Shown piece by piece: positions 17,301 to 26,353 of a stretch of DNA of 64,000 nt. Source of the DNA: Sphingomonas sp. BAUL-RG-20F-R05-02 (GTDB lineage: Bacteria; Pseudomonadota; Alphaproteobacteria; Sphingomonadales; Sphingomonadaceae); NCBI RefSeq assembly GCF_022662305.1, contig NZ_JAKNQH010000011.1, forward strand, positions 22,396-86,395, read 5' to 3'. The translations under genes and the position numbers were made by a program. The notes beneath the pieces were generated by a model, which was not told the origin of the DNA, did no database searches, and saw only the letters and a program-made list of their open reading frames with translations. The number at the start of each line of letters is the position of its first letter. Position 1 is the stretch's first letter.

Positions 17301-18362
17301 TCAGAACTGGTGTCCGGTGCGGTCGCGCTTGGTGGCGAGATACTGTGCGTTGTGCGGGTTGGATGGCAGCACATGCGGCACGCGCTCGACCACGGTAACC
17401 CCCGCCGCCTCGAGCTGCGCGACCTTCTCCGGGTTGTTGGTGAGCAGCCGCACCCGCTCCTGCCCGAGCAATGTCAGCATGCGCGCCGCCACCGCAAAAT
17501 TCCGCGAATCGACTGCGAAACCAAGCCGCGTGTTGGCATCGACGGTGTCGAACCCCTGATCCTGCAACGCATAAGCGCGCAGCTTGTTGATGAGGCCGAT
17601 GCCGCGCCCCTCCTGCCGCAGGTACAACAGGATGCCCCAGCCGCTCGCCTGGATCGCGGCGATCGCGGCATCGAGCTGCGGCCCGCAATCGCACTTCAGG
17701 CTGCCGAGCACGTCGCCGGTCAGGCATTCGCTGTGCAGCCGCACCAACGGCGGCTGGCCATGCGGCGTCCCGATCACCAGCGCGACATGCTCGCCCGGCA
17801 TCTCGGGCGTGCGAAACGCGTAGATCTCGGCCTGCTCCGCACCCGCCACCGGCAGGCGGGCATGGGTGGCGACGGTCAGCCGGGAGGCATCCTCATGGCA
17901 CGCGATATCGTCCGGCGTGATGGTCAGCGCGGCCGATCCGTCCGCCGCCGCGAAGAACGCCGGCAGCATCCCCGCGATCCGCGCCAGCGTCAGCGCCGCG
18001 CCCGCCGCCTGCGTCTGCGCAACCGGGATAGCGCGGAACGGCCCCTTCAGCGGCGTGCCAAGATCGAGCTGCGGATCGGCCAGCGCCGTGGCGGTGGCGA
18101 AGTCGAGCCAAGCCACGCGCTCCACCAGCACCGGCGCGTCGGGCGCTGCCGCCGCGCGCTGGTTGGCGAGCTTCAGCGTCATCGCCCGCCCGGCACTGAG
18201 CAGCACCGGCGCGCTGCCGGCGGGATCGAACGCCGCGAGCCGTGCCGGATCGGCGGTTTCGATCGGCAGCAGCGCGAGCATACCGTCCGCGCCCCGGATC
18301 GCGATCGGCCAGCCACGCCGGAGCGCGTCGATCGCCATCGCGGTTGCCCTCGCGTCGCTCAT
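17301..18362 (-). CDS. ribA: GTP cyclohydrolase II
   Basis: RibA opens GTP to the first riboflavin intermediate. The C-terminal half of this 353-residue protein is a full GTP cyclohydrolase II. It has RLHSECLTGDVLGSLKCDCG, whose cysteines bind zinc, then LLYLRQEGRGIGLINKLRAY, TRLGFAVDSRNFAVAARML, RLLTNNPEKV and RVPHV. The N-terminal 150 residues are not the DHBP synthase domain of RibBA; they look like the divergent N-terminal extension seen in some alphaproteobacterial RibA proteins. The start ATG (18360-18362) overlaps the TGA of xthA, so the two are translationally coupled. Confidence 0.93.
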   Translation of the reverse strand: MSDARATAMAIDALRRGWPIAIRGADGMLALLPIETADPARLAAFDPAGSAPVLLSAGRAMTLKLANQRAAAAPDAPVLVERVAWLDFATATALADPQLDLGTPLKGPFRAIPVAQTQAAGAALTLARIAGMLPAFFAAADGSAALTITPDDIACHEDASRLTVATHARLPVAGAEQAEIYAFRTPEMPGEHVALVIGTPHGQPPLVRLHSECLTGDVLGSLKCDCGPQLDAAIAAIQASGWGILLYLRQEGRGIGLINKLRAYALQDQGFDTVDANTRLGFAVDSRNFAVAARMLTLLGQERVRLLTNNPEKVAQLEAAGVTVVERVPHVLPSNPHNAQYLATKRDRTGHQF

Positions 18363-19165
18363 GCGCGAAACTCGGTCATGATCGGTACATGGTCGGACGG
18401 TTTCAGCCAGCTGCGGCAGCCCTCGAACACGGTGTGCGATGCCGCCTTCGTGGCCACGTCCGCGGTCGCCCACATATGGTCGAGCCGGCGCCCGCGATCG
18501 TTCACGGTGAAATCGGGCGAGCGGTAGCTCCACCACGTATGCAGCCGCGCCGGCGCAGGGTAGAAGTGCCGTCCGAGATCGACCCAGCTATTCGACGCGC
18601 GCAGCCGTTCCAGCGCATCGACCTCGATGGGCGTATGGCTGACCGTGTTCAGCAACTGCTTGTGCCCCCACACGTCCGACGGCAGCGGCGCGATGTTGAA
18701 ATCGCCCACCAGCAGCGTCGGCACGCTCAGATCGCGCGACCAGCCGATCATGCGCTCAACGAAGTCGAGCTTCTGCCCGAACTTCGCGTTCACCTCCCGG
18801 TCCGGCACGTCGCCGCCCGCTGGCACGTAGACGTTCTCGATCCGCATGCCGTTTTCCAGCCGCACGCCAACGTGACGTGCCTCGCGGTTGGCCTGCCAGT
18901 CGAAGCGGTCGTCCTCGACCAGCGGCACGCGGCTGATGATCGCGACACCGTGGTGCATGCGCTGCCCGTGCAGGGTGATGTGCTTGTAGCCGAGCGCCTT
19001 GAACGGCGCGGTCGGGAAATCGCCGTCGATCACCTTGGTTTCCTGCAGACACAGGATGTCGGGCGACACTTCGCGGAGGAACTGTTCGACAATTTCGATG
19101 CGGAACCGCACCGAATTGATGTTCCAGGAAACGATCTTCAGCGTATCGGCAGCAGTCGAAATCAT
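18359..19165 (-). CDS. xthA: Exodeoxyribonuclease III
   Basis: XthA is an AP endonuclease and 3'-5' exonuclease of base excision repair. The 268-residue product has KIVSWNINSVRFR at the N-terminus, LCLQETKVID with the metal-binding Glu, GVAIISR, a YVPAGGD segment, LVGDFNIAP with the Asp/Asn pair, and the C-terminal DHMWAT and PSDHVPIMTEF with the catalytic Asp/His. All key residues of the family are present. It is the first gene of the minus-strand group with ribA. Confidence 0.96.
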   Translation of the reverse strand: MISTAADTLKIVSWNINSVRFRIEIVEQFLREVSPDILCLQETKVIDGDFPTAPFKALGYKHITLHGQRMHHGVAIISRVPLVEDDRFDWQANREARHVGVRLENGMRIENVYVPAGGDVPDREVNAKFGQKLDFVERMIGWSRDLSVPTLLVGDFNIAPLPSDVWGHKQLLNTVSHTPIEVDALERLRASNSWVDLGRHFYPAPARLHTWWSYRSPDFTVNDRGRRLDHMWATADVATKAASHTVFEGCRSWLKPSDHVPIMTEFRA

Positions 19166-19239
19166 TGCGGGGATGTAGCGATGCCGTCAGCCCCGCGCCA
19201 GTAGGTCACGCTGGTGTGCGGCGCACGTTACCAGAAACC

Positions 19240-19275
19240 AAAAGGCCCTCGCTCCGGGGGCATGGAGCGAGGGCC
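19240..19275 (-). terminator. Intrinsic terminator downstream of lolA
   Basis: GGCCCTCGCTCC (19244-19255) pairs perfectly over 12 bp with GGAGCGAGGGCC (19264-19275) around an 8-nt loop. On the minus strand it is followed by TTTTGGTTT. It lies between lolA and xthA and should end the ftsK-lolA transcript. The rest of 19166-19433 shows no gene. Confidence 0.85.
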
Positions 19276-19433
19276 GACCGGCGTTCGTCACGCAGGCGGG
19301 GAGCGGAGCCTTAAGCAACAGGGGGAATCTCAAGGTCCCCGCAACCGCATCGCCCGTTTAGGCGCGCGAACCTGTCGCCACTATGAACGGGAACGACAAA
19401 ACTTGGGCGATTTGGATGACATTTGCGTCACCG

Positions 19434-20042
19434 TCAGCCTTTCGGAGATTTGCTGCGCGGATCGTTCCAGCGGAACATGCCGTCGCTGACCGGAACATTG
19501 AAATGCTGGTTGGAGAAGCGGACAGTCGTGCGGTTGCTCTGCGAATCGAGCGCGATCCAGCCCTCCAGCCGCAGCCCCGCCGGCGCCGCCGCGTCGCGGA
19601 TGAAGACCATGTTGATCCGCCCGAACTCCGGGTGCTTCGGGTCGCTCGCGTCGACGGAGACGATGCGCGGGTCGCCTGTATCGACAACATGGGCGATGCC
19701 GCTGATGTCCTTGTCGGGGTTGAGCACGATGCCAAGTGGCGTCGACCCGATCGGCCAGCGCTGCACCTGCCGTACCGAATAGTCGATGAAGGTCAGCGCC
19801 TTGCCGTCGCCGACGATCAGGATCGGAACACCCTTCTGATACTGGAAGCGAATCTTGCCAGGCTGCTTCAGCGTCAGCGTGCCGGTCACCACTTTGCCGT
19901 TGCGATCGGTCTGGGCAAAATCGGCGGTCATCGTCTTCATCGCGCGCAGATGCTGCTGCACTTGCGCGAGTTCGGTGCTGGCGGGCGCGGCGGCAAGAAG
20001 GGCAGGCGCGGCGAACAGCGCCCAGGCCGGCGAACGGATCAT
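19434..20042 (-). CDS. lolA: Outer membrane lipoprotein carrier protein LolA
   Basis: LolA is the periplasmic chaperone that takes lipoproteins from LolCDE to the outer membrane. The 202-residue product has a signal peptide ending near APASTE. It then shows the family pattern: LRAMKTMTADFAQTDRNGKV, GTLTLKQPGKIRFQY (with the conserved Trp/Phe-Tyr positions), GDGKALTFID, and a C-terminal FSNQHFNVPVSDGMFRW. It lies 85 bases downstream of ftsK on the same strand, an association common in proteobacteria. Confidence 0.92.
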   Translation of the reverse strand: MIRSPAWALFAAPALLAAAPASTELAQVQQHLRAMKTMTADFAQTDRNGKVVTGTLTLKQPGKIRFQYQKGVPILIVGDGKALTFIDYSVRQVQRWPIGSTPLGIVLNPDKDISGIAHVVDTGDPRIVSVDASDPKHPEFGRINMVFIRDAAAPAGLRLEGWIALDSQSNRTTVRFSNQHFNVPVSDGMFRWNDPRSKSPKG

Positions 20043-20127
20043 GGGGAACTCCTGAAATCGGGGACCGCACCTAGCTGGCGCGGCTTGAACCCGCTCTTAA
20101 CGCATGAGGCAGGCGTTGTTCAGCGGA

Positions 20128-22467
20128 TCAGACCGGCTGCCCCTCGCGGTCGCGCAGTACCTCGCGGCGGCCGACATGGTCTGGACGGCCGACGATACCG
20201 TCCTTCTCCATCCGCTCGATCAGCCGCGCCGCCGAATTGTAGCCGATGCGGAGCTGGCGTTGCAGCCACGAGGTCGATGCCTTCTGGCTCTCGCACACCA
20301 ACTGAATCGCGCTGCGATACTGCTGGTCCTCCGCCGAATCCTCGCCAGCGGGCGCGCCGTCCATCGCGAAGCTCTCCGCCGGTTCCTCGGTGACCGAGGA
20401 GATATAGTCGGGCCGCCCCTGCGAACGCCAGTGGTCGGCCACCGCATGCACCTCGTCATCCGACACGAACGGGCCGTGTACACGCACGATGCCCTTGCCG
20501 CCGGGCATGTAGAGCATGTCGCCCTTACCGAGCAGCTGCTCCGCGCCCTGTTCGCCGAGGATGGTGCGCGAATCGATCTTGGAGGTGACGTGGAAGGAAA
20601 TCCGCGTCGGCAGGTTCGCCTTGATGACGCCGGTGATGACGTCGACCGACGGCCGCTGCGTCGCCATGATGAGGTGAAGCCCGGCTGCACGCGCCTTCTG
20701 CGCGAGCCGCTGGATGAGGAACTCGACCTCCTTGCCCGCGGTCATCATCAGATCGGCGAGCTCGTCGACGATGATGACGATCTGCGGCAGGATCTGGTAG
20801 TCGAGCGTCTCCTCCTCATAGGTCGGCGCGCCGGTATCGGGATCGTAACCGGTCTGCACTTTCCGCCCGAGCGGTTGCCCTTTGGCCTTGGCGGCCCGCA
20901 CCTTGTCGTTGAAACTGGCGAGAGAGCGTACGCCGACCGACGACATCTGCCGGTAGCGATCCTCCATCTGCTCGACCGCCCATTTCAGCGCACGCACCGC
21001 CTTGGCGGGATCGGTCACGACCGGCGAAAGCAGGTGCGGGATATCCTCGTACATGCTCAGTTCGAGCATCTTCGGATCGATCATGATCATGCGACACTGG
21101 TCGGGCCGCAGCCGGTACAGCAGCGACAGGATCATGCTGTTCAAGCCGACCGACTTGCCCGAACCGGTAGTACCCGCGACGAGCAGGTGCGGCATCGGCG
21201 CCAGATTGGCGATCACCGCGTCACCGGCGATATTCTTGCCGAGCACCAGCGGCAGACCGCCAGGCTCATCCTCGATCGCCTCGATCAGTTCGCGCAGGCC
21301 TACCATCTCGCGCCGCGCGTTGGGCAGTTCGATGCCGATCACGGTGCGCCCTGGAATGGTGGCGACACGCGCGGAGATCGCCGACATGTTGCGCGCGATA
21401 TCGTCGGCAAGCTGGATGACGCGGTTGGCCTTGATGCCGGGCGCCGGCTCCAGTTCGTACATCGTCACGACCGGTCCGGGCCGCACGTTGACGATCGAGC
21501 CTTTCACATGAAAATCGTCGAGCACCGATTCGAGCAGCCGGGCATTGCGTTCCAGCGCGGCCTTGTCGATCGGCCCGCCCGTCGGCGCGGGTGCTGGCTT
21601 GAGCAGGTCGATCGACGGCAGCTGCGAGCTGTCGCCGAGATCGAACGAGGTCTGCTGCGCCTTCGGGCGCGGTGCCGCCACCGCCGCCATCGTGCGATCG
21701 CTGATGACCGGCGCGGGCCGCTCGTCCGGCGCGGCGACCGCGCGCGGCACGGTGATGCGCGGCGCGTCCGGGGTGGCGCGGCGCCGGTCCTCAACCTCGT
21801 AAAACTCGTCATCGTCGTCCGCCGCGAACGCGCGTTCGGCCGAGCGTTCACGCAAGTCGGCGAGTGCCCTGAGCGGACGCTTGATCGTCGCCCCGTCCAG
21901 CCCGACGACGAAGCTCGATGCCCAGCAGGCCAGCCCGCCCAGCCCCACCAGCGTGCCGATTCCGCGCGCCGTCCACAGCATCGCCTGCTGGTTCGGGATG
22001 AAGCCGAGCGCGAAGCGGATCAGGTCGGCGAGCGTCAGCCCGGCCAGCCCCCCGAAGCCGGCCGGCAGCCACAGCACCGCCGTCGCCGAAATCAGCGCCA
22101 GCGTCGTCCCCATCAGCATCACGCCCGAGGTCGCGAGCAGCAGCATCAGCCGCCAGCGCCCGACCGGCACGTCACGCCACAGCCGCATCGCGATCAGCAC
22201 CATTACCGGCATCATCAGCACGACGATCGGCCCGAACAGGAACAGCGTGATGTCCGCCGCCCACGCCCCCACCGGCCCCAGCCAGTTGCGCGCCGGACCT
22301 GCCGAAGCGGTGTTGAACGACGGATCGCCCGAATGATAGCTCGCCAGCGCGACCACGAACGCGATCAGCCCAAGCACGATCGCCATGGCGCCGATCACCC
22401 GGCTGCTGCGCATCGCGCCCGCCTTCACCGTTTCACGCCAAAGCGGCGGCTGCACGCGGCTCGCCAT
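20128..22467 (-). CDS. ftsK: DNA translocase FtsK
   Basis: FtsK couples septation to chromosome segregation: it pumps DNA at the division site and activates XerCD at dif. The 779-residue protein has four membrane spans in about the first 190 residues and a short Pro/Ala-rich linker. The motor domain has Walker A GTTGSGKS near residue 427 and Walker B IVIIVDELADLMM. A C-terminal winged-helix gamma domain (STSWLQRQLRIGYNSAARLI) reads KOPS sites. It is shorter than E. coli FtsK because the linker is short, as usual in alphaproteobacteria. It starts 123 bases from the divergent UbiH-family gene. Confidence 0.97.
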   Translation of the reverse strand: MASRVQPPLWRETVKAGAMRSSRVIGAMAIVLGLIAFVVALASYHSGDPSFNTASAGPARNWLGPVGAWAADITLFLFGPIVVLMMPVMVLIAMRLWRDVPVGRWRLMLLLATSGVMLMGTTLALISATAVLWLPAGFGGLAGLTLADLIRFALGFIPNQQAMLWTARGIGTLVGLGGLACWASSFVVGLDGATIKRPLRALADLRERSAERAFAADDDDEFYEVEDRRRATPDAPRITVPRAVAAPDERPAPVISDRTMAAVAAPRPKAQQTSFDLGDSSQLPSIDLLKPAPAPTGGPIDKAALERNARLLESVLDDFHVKGSIVNVRPGPVVTMYELEPAPGIKANRVIQLADDIARNMSAISARVATIPGRTVIGIELPNARREMVGLRELIEAIEDEPGGLPLVLGKNIAGDAVIANLAPMPHLLVAGTTGSGKSVGLNSMILSLLYRLRPDQCRMIMIDPKMLELSMYEDIPHLLSPVVTDPAKAVRALKWAVEQMEDRYRQMSSVGVRSLASFNDKVRAAKAKGQPLGRKVQTGYDPDTGAPTYEEETLDYQILPQIVIIVDELADLMMTAGKEVEFLIQRLAQKARAAGLHLIMATQRPSVDVITGVIKANLPTRISFHVTSKIDSRTILGEQGAEQLLGKGDMLYMPGGKGIVRVHGPFVSDDEVHAVADHWRSQGRPDYISSVTEEPAESFAMDGAPAGEDSAEDQQYRSAIQLVCESQKASTSWLQRQLRIGYNSAARLIERMEKDGIVGRPDHVGRREVLRDREGQPV

Positions 22468-22590
22468 GATAAGTTCCCTGAATGTGCGCTGTTGGTTCCA
22501 TCATCGCGCGTGTGGGGTGCGGCGTCAAGTTTGCGGGCAGCGGACACGGAAGGTCTGGCGCATCGCCGCCCAGGCGCTACATCAACGCAC

Positions 22591-23808
22591 ATGAACCAAG
22601 CAGACGTCATCATTCTGGGCGGCGGGCTGGTCGGCAGCGCGCTGGCCGTCGCTTTGTCGGCGCATGGCCTCGGCGCGATCGTCATCGACATCGCCGATCC
22701 GGAGGTCATCCTCGCCGCCGGCTTCGACGGGCGCGCCTCCGCCATCGCGAGCGCACCGCATCGGATGCTCGGCGCGATCGGCGTGCTCGATCGGCTGGCG
22801 GGGGCGGGCTGCCCGATCCAGGGCATCCGGGTGAGCGACGGGCTCGATCCAGGCAAGCTCGACTTCACTCCGCAAGACGGCGAAACCGCGCTCGGCACGA
22901 TGTTCGAGAACCGGCTGCTGCGCCGCGCCTTGTTCGAGGCGGCACAAGCCGCGCCGGGCGTCGAGGTGCGGATGAAGACGCGCGCGGTCTCCACCGTCCG
23001 CGACGCGCACGGTGTCACGGTCACGCTCGATTCGGGCGACGTGATCCGCGCGCCGCTGCTGATCGCGGCGGAGGGCCGCAACTCGCCGACACGCGAATCG
23101 GCGGGGCTGAAGGTGGCGCGTTGGCAGTACGACCACAGCGCGATCGTCACCTCGCTGCACCACGAACATAGCCACGAGAACATCGCGTTCGAGATTTTCT
23201 ACCCGCAGGGACCGTTCGCGATCCTGCCGCTCAACGATGACGATCAGGGCCACCGCTCGGCGATCGTATGGTCGGTCAAGCGGCATGAGGCGCCGGGCAT
23301 GGTCAAGCTGTCCGAACGCGGCTTCCTTGCCGAATGCGACAAGAAGATGGGCGGGTTTCTGGGCAAACTTGGCCCGCTCGGCAACCGCTGGAGCTATCCG
23401 TTGGGCTTCCACCATGCCGCGACCATCACAGCCGAGCGGCTCGCGCTGGTCGGCGATGCGGCGCACGGCATCCACCCGATTGCCGGACAAGGCGTCAACG
23501 TCGGCTTCCGCGATGTCGCGACGTTGGTCGAAGTGCTGGTCGACGGCAAGCGCACCGGGCTCGATCTCGGCGATTCGCAATTGCTCGCGCGCTACGAGCG
23601 GTGGCGCAGCCTCGACACGTTCATGGTTGCCGCCGCCACCGATGGGCTGACCCGCCTGTTCGGCATTCCCGGCAAGACCGCCAACGCGGCGCGCCGGTTC
23701 GGGCTGGCGGCGGTCGACCGGCTGCCGCCGCTGAAGAATCGCTTCATGGCGGAAGCGCGCGGCGAAAGCGGCGACGTGCCCAAGCTGTTGCAAGGGATGA
23801 TGGTCTAG
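22591..23808 (+). CDS. UbiH/UbiF/COQ6-family FAD monooxygenase
   Basis: This 405-residue flavoprotein hydroxylase of the ubiquinone pathway family probably hydroxylates a ring carbon of the ubiquinone precursor. It has the N-terminal FAD fold ILGGGLVGSALAVAL (residues 8-22), the family FDGRASAIA stretch, a middle region with FENRLLRRALFEAA, and the second FAD motif GDAAHGIHPIAGQGVNVGFRD near residue 288. I chose the ATG at 22591 because the FAD fold follows at once; the frame is open far upstream but only as antisense of ftsK. Which ring position it hydroxylates cannot be decided from one sequence. Confidence 0.9.
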   Translation: MNQADVIILGGGLVGSALAVALSAHGLGAIVIDIADPEVILAAGFDGRASAIASAPHRMLGAIGVLDRLAGAGCPIQGIRVSDGLDPGKLDFTPQDGETALGTMFENRLLRRALFEAAQAAPGVEVRMKTRAVSTVRDAHGVTVTLDSGDVIRAPLLIAAEGRNSPTRESAGLKVARWQYDHSAIVTSLHHEHSHENIAFEIFYPQGPFAILPLNDDDQGHRSAIVWSVKRHEAPGMVKLSERGFLAECDKKMGGFLGKLGPLGNRWSYPLGFHHAATITAERLALVGDAAHGIHPIAGQGVNVGFRDVATLVEVLVDGKRTGLDLGDSQLLARYERWRSLDTFMVAAATDGLTRLFGIPGKTANAARRFGLAAVDRLPPLKNRFMAEARGESGDVPKLLQGMMV

Positions 23809-23826
23809 CCTGTTCCGCGTCTTCGC

Positions 23827-25584
23827 CTAGCTCGACAGCGCTCCCCTGGCGGCGAACAGATCCGCCAGATCCCCCGCCGGGCTTGCCGCCGGGATCGCCG
23901 CCATCGCCTTGGCGATCGTGTCGGGCGTCAGCTTGCCGACCGGCTGAGTGAGCAGATCGAAGGACGCCGCCGCCGCCGTGCCGCGAAAGCCCCCGACATA
24001 TTGCGCGCGTAGCCTGGCCAGGTCCGGCTCGCGCCCGAGCATCCCCAGCGCCACGGCGCGCCTGAGCACCAGCGCCTGATCGACGGGCGCGAGCGTGCCG
24101 CGCGCGGCGCCCACCTTGGCGTCGGCAAGCGTCGTCCAGTCGCGGCTCTGCCACGCCACTTCGGACTTGATCCCCTCCGACCCCGGCACCGTGTCGAGCA
24201 CCGCCATCGCCTGATCAGGATGGCCGAGCTGGAACAGCGCCACCGCCTCCACCCGCTGCCGGGCGTAGCGCATGTCGTCGGGATAGGGCGGCGCTGCGGT
24301 ATCGCGCAACGCCTTCAGCGCACGGTCGGGCTTGCCGGCAAGGATGTAGAGGCTCGCCACCCGCACCGACACCGGCCCCTTCTCGATATCCTGCGCGCGC
24401 GAGTTCATTTGATAGGCGAGCAGATCGCCCGCGCGTTCGAACAGCCCCGCCGCCTGCAACCGCCCGGCGAGCTGGTTGAGCATCGCATCGCCCGCCGCAC
24501 CACCTGGCGCCAAATCGCGGTAGTCCCAAAACAGCCCGGCGGCGTCGCCGGTCGACAGCTTGCTGTCCGGCGCGATCGCGGTGCCGAGTGCGGCCTGCAA
24601 CTGCGCGAGCATCGGCCCGGCATCCTTGCCGATCGCGAAATAGCGGATCAACGGCGCACCACTCGAAAGTTCGCCGCGCAGATCGTTCGATGCGCCCGCG
24701 AGCTTGTAGCCGACCCGCAGCGCGCGCTCCTCGATATCGCCGCCGCGCCATTCGAATCGGATCTGGTCGATCTGTTTCGCCATCGCCGGCGAGGTCTGGC
24801 CATGCGCCACCGCCGCCTCGATCCCGCTCAGCTTGGCATCGATGCGCTGTTCCTCGGTGCCGGCCTGCTCCACGCGCGCCAGCCGCAGCCGGGCGTTCTG
24901 CGCGTCGCCGCTGGCATATAACGCCTGCCCGCGCAGCAGATTGGCCTGAACATCGCCGTCGCCGAGCATCCCCAGCCAGTGCAGCGCGCGCTGCGGCTGG
25001 TTCTGTTGAAGCGCGGCGGATGCGACCGCCAGCACGAATGGTCGCCGTGCGCCGCCGGCCCGCGCCTGCATCGCCGGCAGCGCGCAGCCGACCTGCGCCA
25101 GCGCGGCATCGCCCATGGTATTTTGCGCTGCGAACAGCCGCAACCGCCACGCGCAGGCCTCCGCATTGTCCGCCAACATCGGCGCATTCAGCGCGGCCAG
25201 CCCCTCGACCGGGCGATCGAGCAAGGTCAGCGCCGCACCTTTGGCAAGCAGGAACGCAGGCACGAGCGCGAGATCGGGATCATCCTGCTGCATCACCTCG
25301 AGCACACCGAGCGCCTCCGCCCCATGCGCCCGGCCGAGGAAGCTGCGCGCCATGTCCCAGCGCGCCGCCTGCCGCCCGGCACGACCACCGCGCACCAGTT
25401 CGCTGCGTAGTTTTTCACCGTCGATCACCTGCCAACCACCCGGCCCGGCCGGCACGGCGGCATTGGCGAGCACCGCCGCGAACCCCGGCAGTCGCGCCAC
25501 CGGCACGCCCGCCGTGACCGCGCCCGCTGCGACGGCACTCGCGCTGCCGAGCAGCAGCGCGGCGATGCGAAGCGCGCGCTTCAT
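23827..25584 (-). CDS. Exported TPR-like repeat protein of unknown function
   Basis: This 585-residue protein has an N-terminal hydrophobic signal or anchor (KRALRIAALLLGSASAVAAG) followed by an almost entirely helical, Ala/Leu-rich region with repeated segments of the tetratricopeptide kind, for example QRALHWLGMLGDGDVQANLL, PDRALKALRDTA and DQAMAVLDTVPG. No catalytic motif is visible. The start at 25584 is chosen because its ATG overlaps the TGA of the small membrane protein gene upstream (ATGA), implying coupled translation and a functional pair. A periplasmic scaffold or assembly role would fit but is inference. Confidence 0.6.
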   Translation of the reverse strand: MKRALRIAALLLGSASAVAAGAVTAGVPVARLPGFAAVLANAAVPAGPGGWQVIDGEKLRSELVRGGRAGRQAARWDMARSFLGRAHGAEALGVLEVMQQDDPDLALVPAFLLAKGAALTLLDRPVEGLAALNAPMLADNAEACAWRLRLFAAQNTMGDAALAQVGCALPAMQARAGGARRPFVLAVASAALQQNQPQRALHWLGMLGDGDVQANLLRGQALYASGDAQNARLRLARVEQAGTEEQRIDAKLSGIEAAVAHGQTSPAMAKQIDQIRFEWRGGDIEERALRVGYKLAGASNDLRGELSSGAPLIRYFAIGKDAGPMLAQLQAALGTAIAPDSKLSTGDAAGLFWDYRDLAPGGAAGDAMLNQLAGRLQAAGLFERAGDLLAYQMNSRAQDIEKGPVSVRVASLYILAGKPDRALKALRDTAAPPYPDDMRYARQRVEAVALFQLGHPDQAMAVLDTVPGSEGIKSEVAWQSRDWTTLADAKVGAARGTLAPVDQALVLRRAVALGMLGREPDLARLRAQYVGGFRGTAAAASFDLLTQPVGKLTPDTIAKAMAAIPAASPAGDLADLFAARGALSS

Positions 25585-25859
25585 GGCCATAATCCCAGAA
25601 CAGGCGCGAGCGCGACGATACCGCCGCCACCGACGCCGGCGAACACCAGAAACAACACGATGGCGATCATTCCCATGCCGCCACCTTTGGCCGCAGGCGT
25701 GGCCGCATCGGCGGCAGCAGACCCGGCAGCAGTCGCCCCCGCCCCACCGCCGTTCGTCGCACCGGCGCCGGCATTCGGCTGGGCGGCGGCATCGCTTTGG
25801 CGACGCTCCTGCACCGCGCCGACATGGCGCACCTTGCCTGGTTTCTGATCACGGCTCAT
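25581..25859 (-). CDS. Small Gly/Ala-rich membrane protein
   Basis: This 92-residue protein has a charged N-terminus (SRDQKPGKVRHVGAVQERR), a low-complexity Ala/Gly/Thr linker, and one strong C-terminal membrane span (MGMIAIVLFLVFAGVGGGGI) ending in a Pro-rich tail. It resembles a single-span C-terminally anchored protein. The stop overlaps the start of the TPR protein gene. It has no recognisable family. The divergent intergenic region (25860-25941) should hold its promoter. Confidence 0.55.
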   Translation of the reverse strand: MSRDQKPGKVRHVGAVQERRQSDAAAQPNAGAGATNGGGAGATAAGSAAADAATPAAKGGGMGMIAIVLFLVFAGVGGGGIVALAPVLGLWP

Positions 25860-25941
25860 CAAACGACATCCTGCTTTTGATGCTATTATAGGAGGGTAAC
25901 GGCGCAGCGATGCTGCGGTGCGCGCCGAATGGAGTTCTACG

Positions 25942-26340
25942 TTGCGGATCAAACTGCCCATCCTCACCCTCGCCGCGGCGCTGCTTCCGCAGAGTGCCGC
26001 CGCGTCAGGTGGCGAGAAAGCTGCGGGCAACACGCAGAACCTCGTGCCGATGGACAGCATCACCGTACCGATCGTCGATGCCGATCGCATCTCGGGCAAG
26101 CTGCGCTTCAAGCTGGTGCTGCAAGCCAGCGACGCAGCCGGCGCGGCGCGGTTGGCAGCGCAGGCCCCGCAACTGCGCGCGGTAGCAACCAGCGCCGGCA
26201 ATGAATTCTCGCGCCTCTACGCCTCCCCCGCCGAAGCGGTAAACGCCGAGCAACTCGCGCACGACCTTACCGCCGCGCTGCACGGCGCCGAGCCGGCGGT
26301 CGCGCGCGCGCTGGTCGTCGAGATCTACGCGGGAAGCTGA
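25942..26340 (+). CDS. Small secreted protein of unknown function (TTG start)
   Basis: The product is a 132-residue protein with a signal peptide (RIKLPILTLAAALLPQSAAA) and no recognised domain. I prefer the TTG at 25942 over the GTG at 25918, because GGAG lies 7 bases before the TTG and the signal peptide then begins at the N-terminus. The mature part has VPMDSITVPIVDADRISGKLRF followed by amphipathic helices and an EIYAGS end; this is reminiscent of periplasmic accessory proteins of secretion or flagellar loci, but no such genes are near. It is convergent with queG, 13 bases away. Confidence 0.55.
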   Translation: MRIKLPILTLAAALLPQSAAASGGEKAAGNTQNLVPMDSITVPIVDADRISGKLRFKLVLQASDAAGAARLAAQAPQLRAVATSAGNEFSRLYASPAEAVNAEQLAHDLTAALHGAEPAVARALVVEIYAGS

Positions 26341-26353
26341 AGGCGCGCCATCG

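Noticed and set aside
20104..23808. Very long plus-strand open frame of over 1200 codons
   Set aside because: Its first two thirds are antisense of ftsK, with Arg/His/Asp-rich composition; only the UbiH-family part from 22591 is a real gene.
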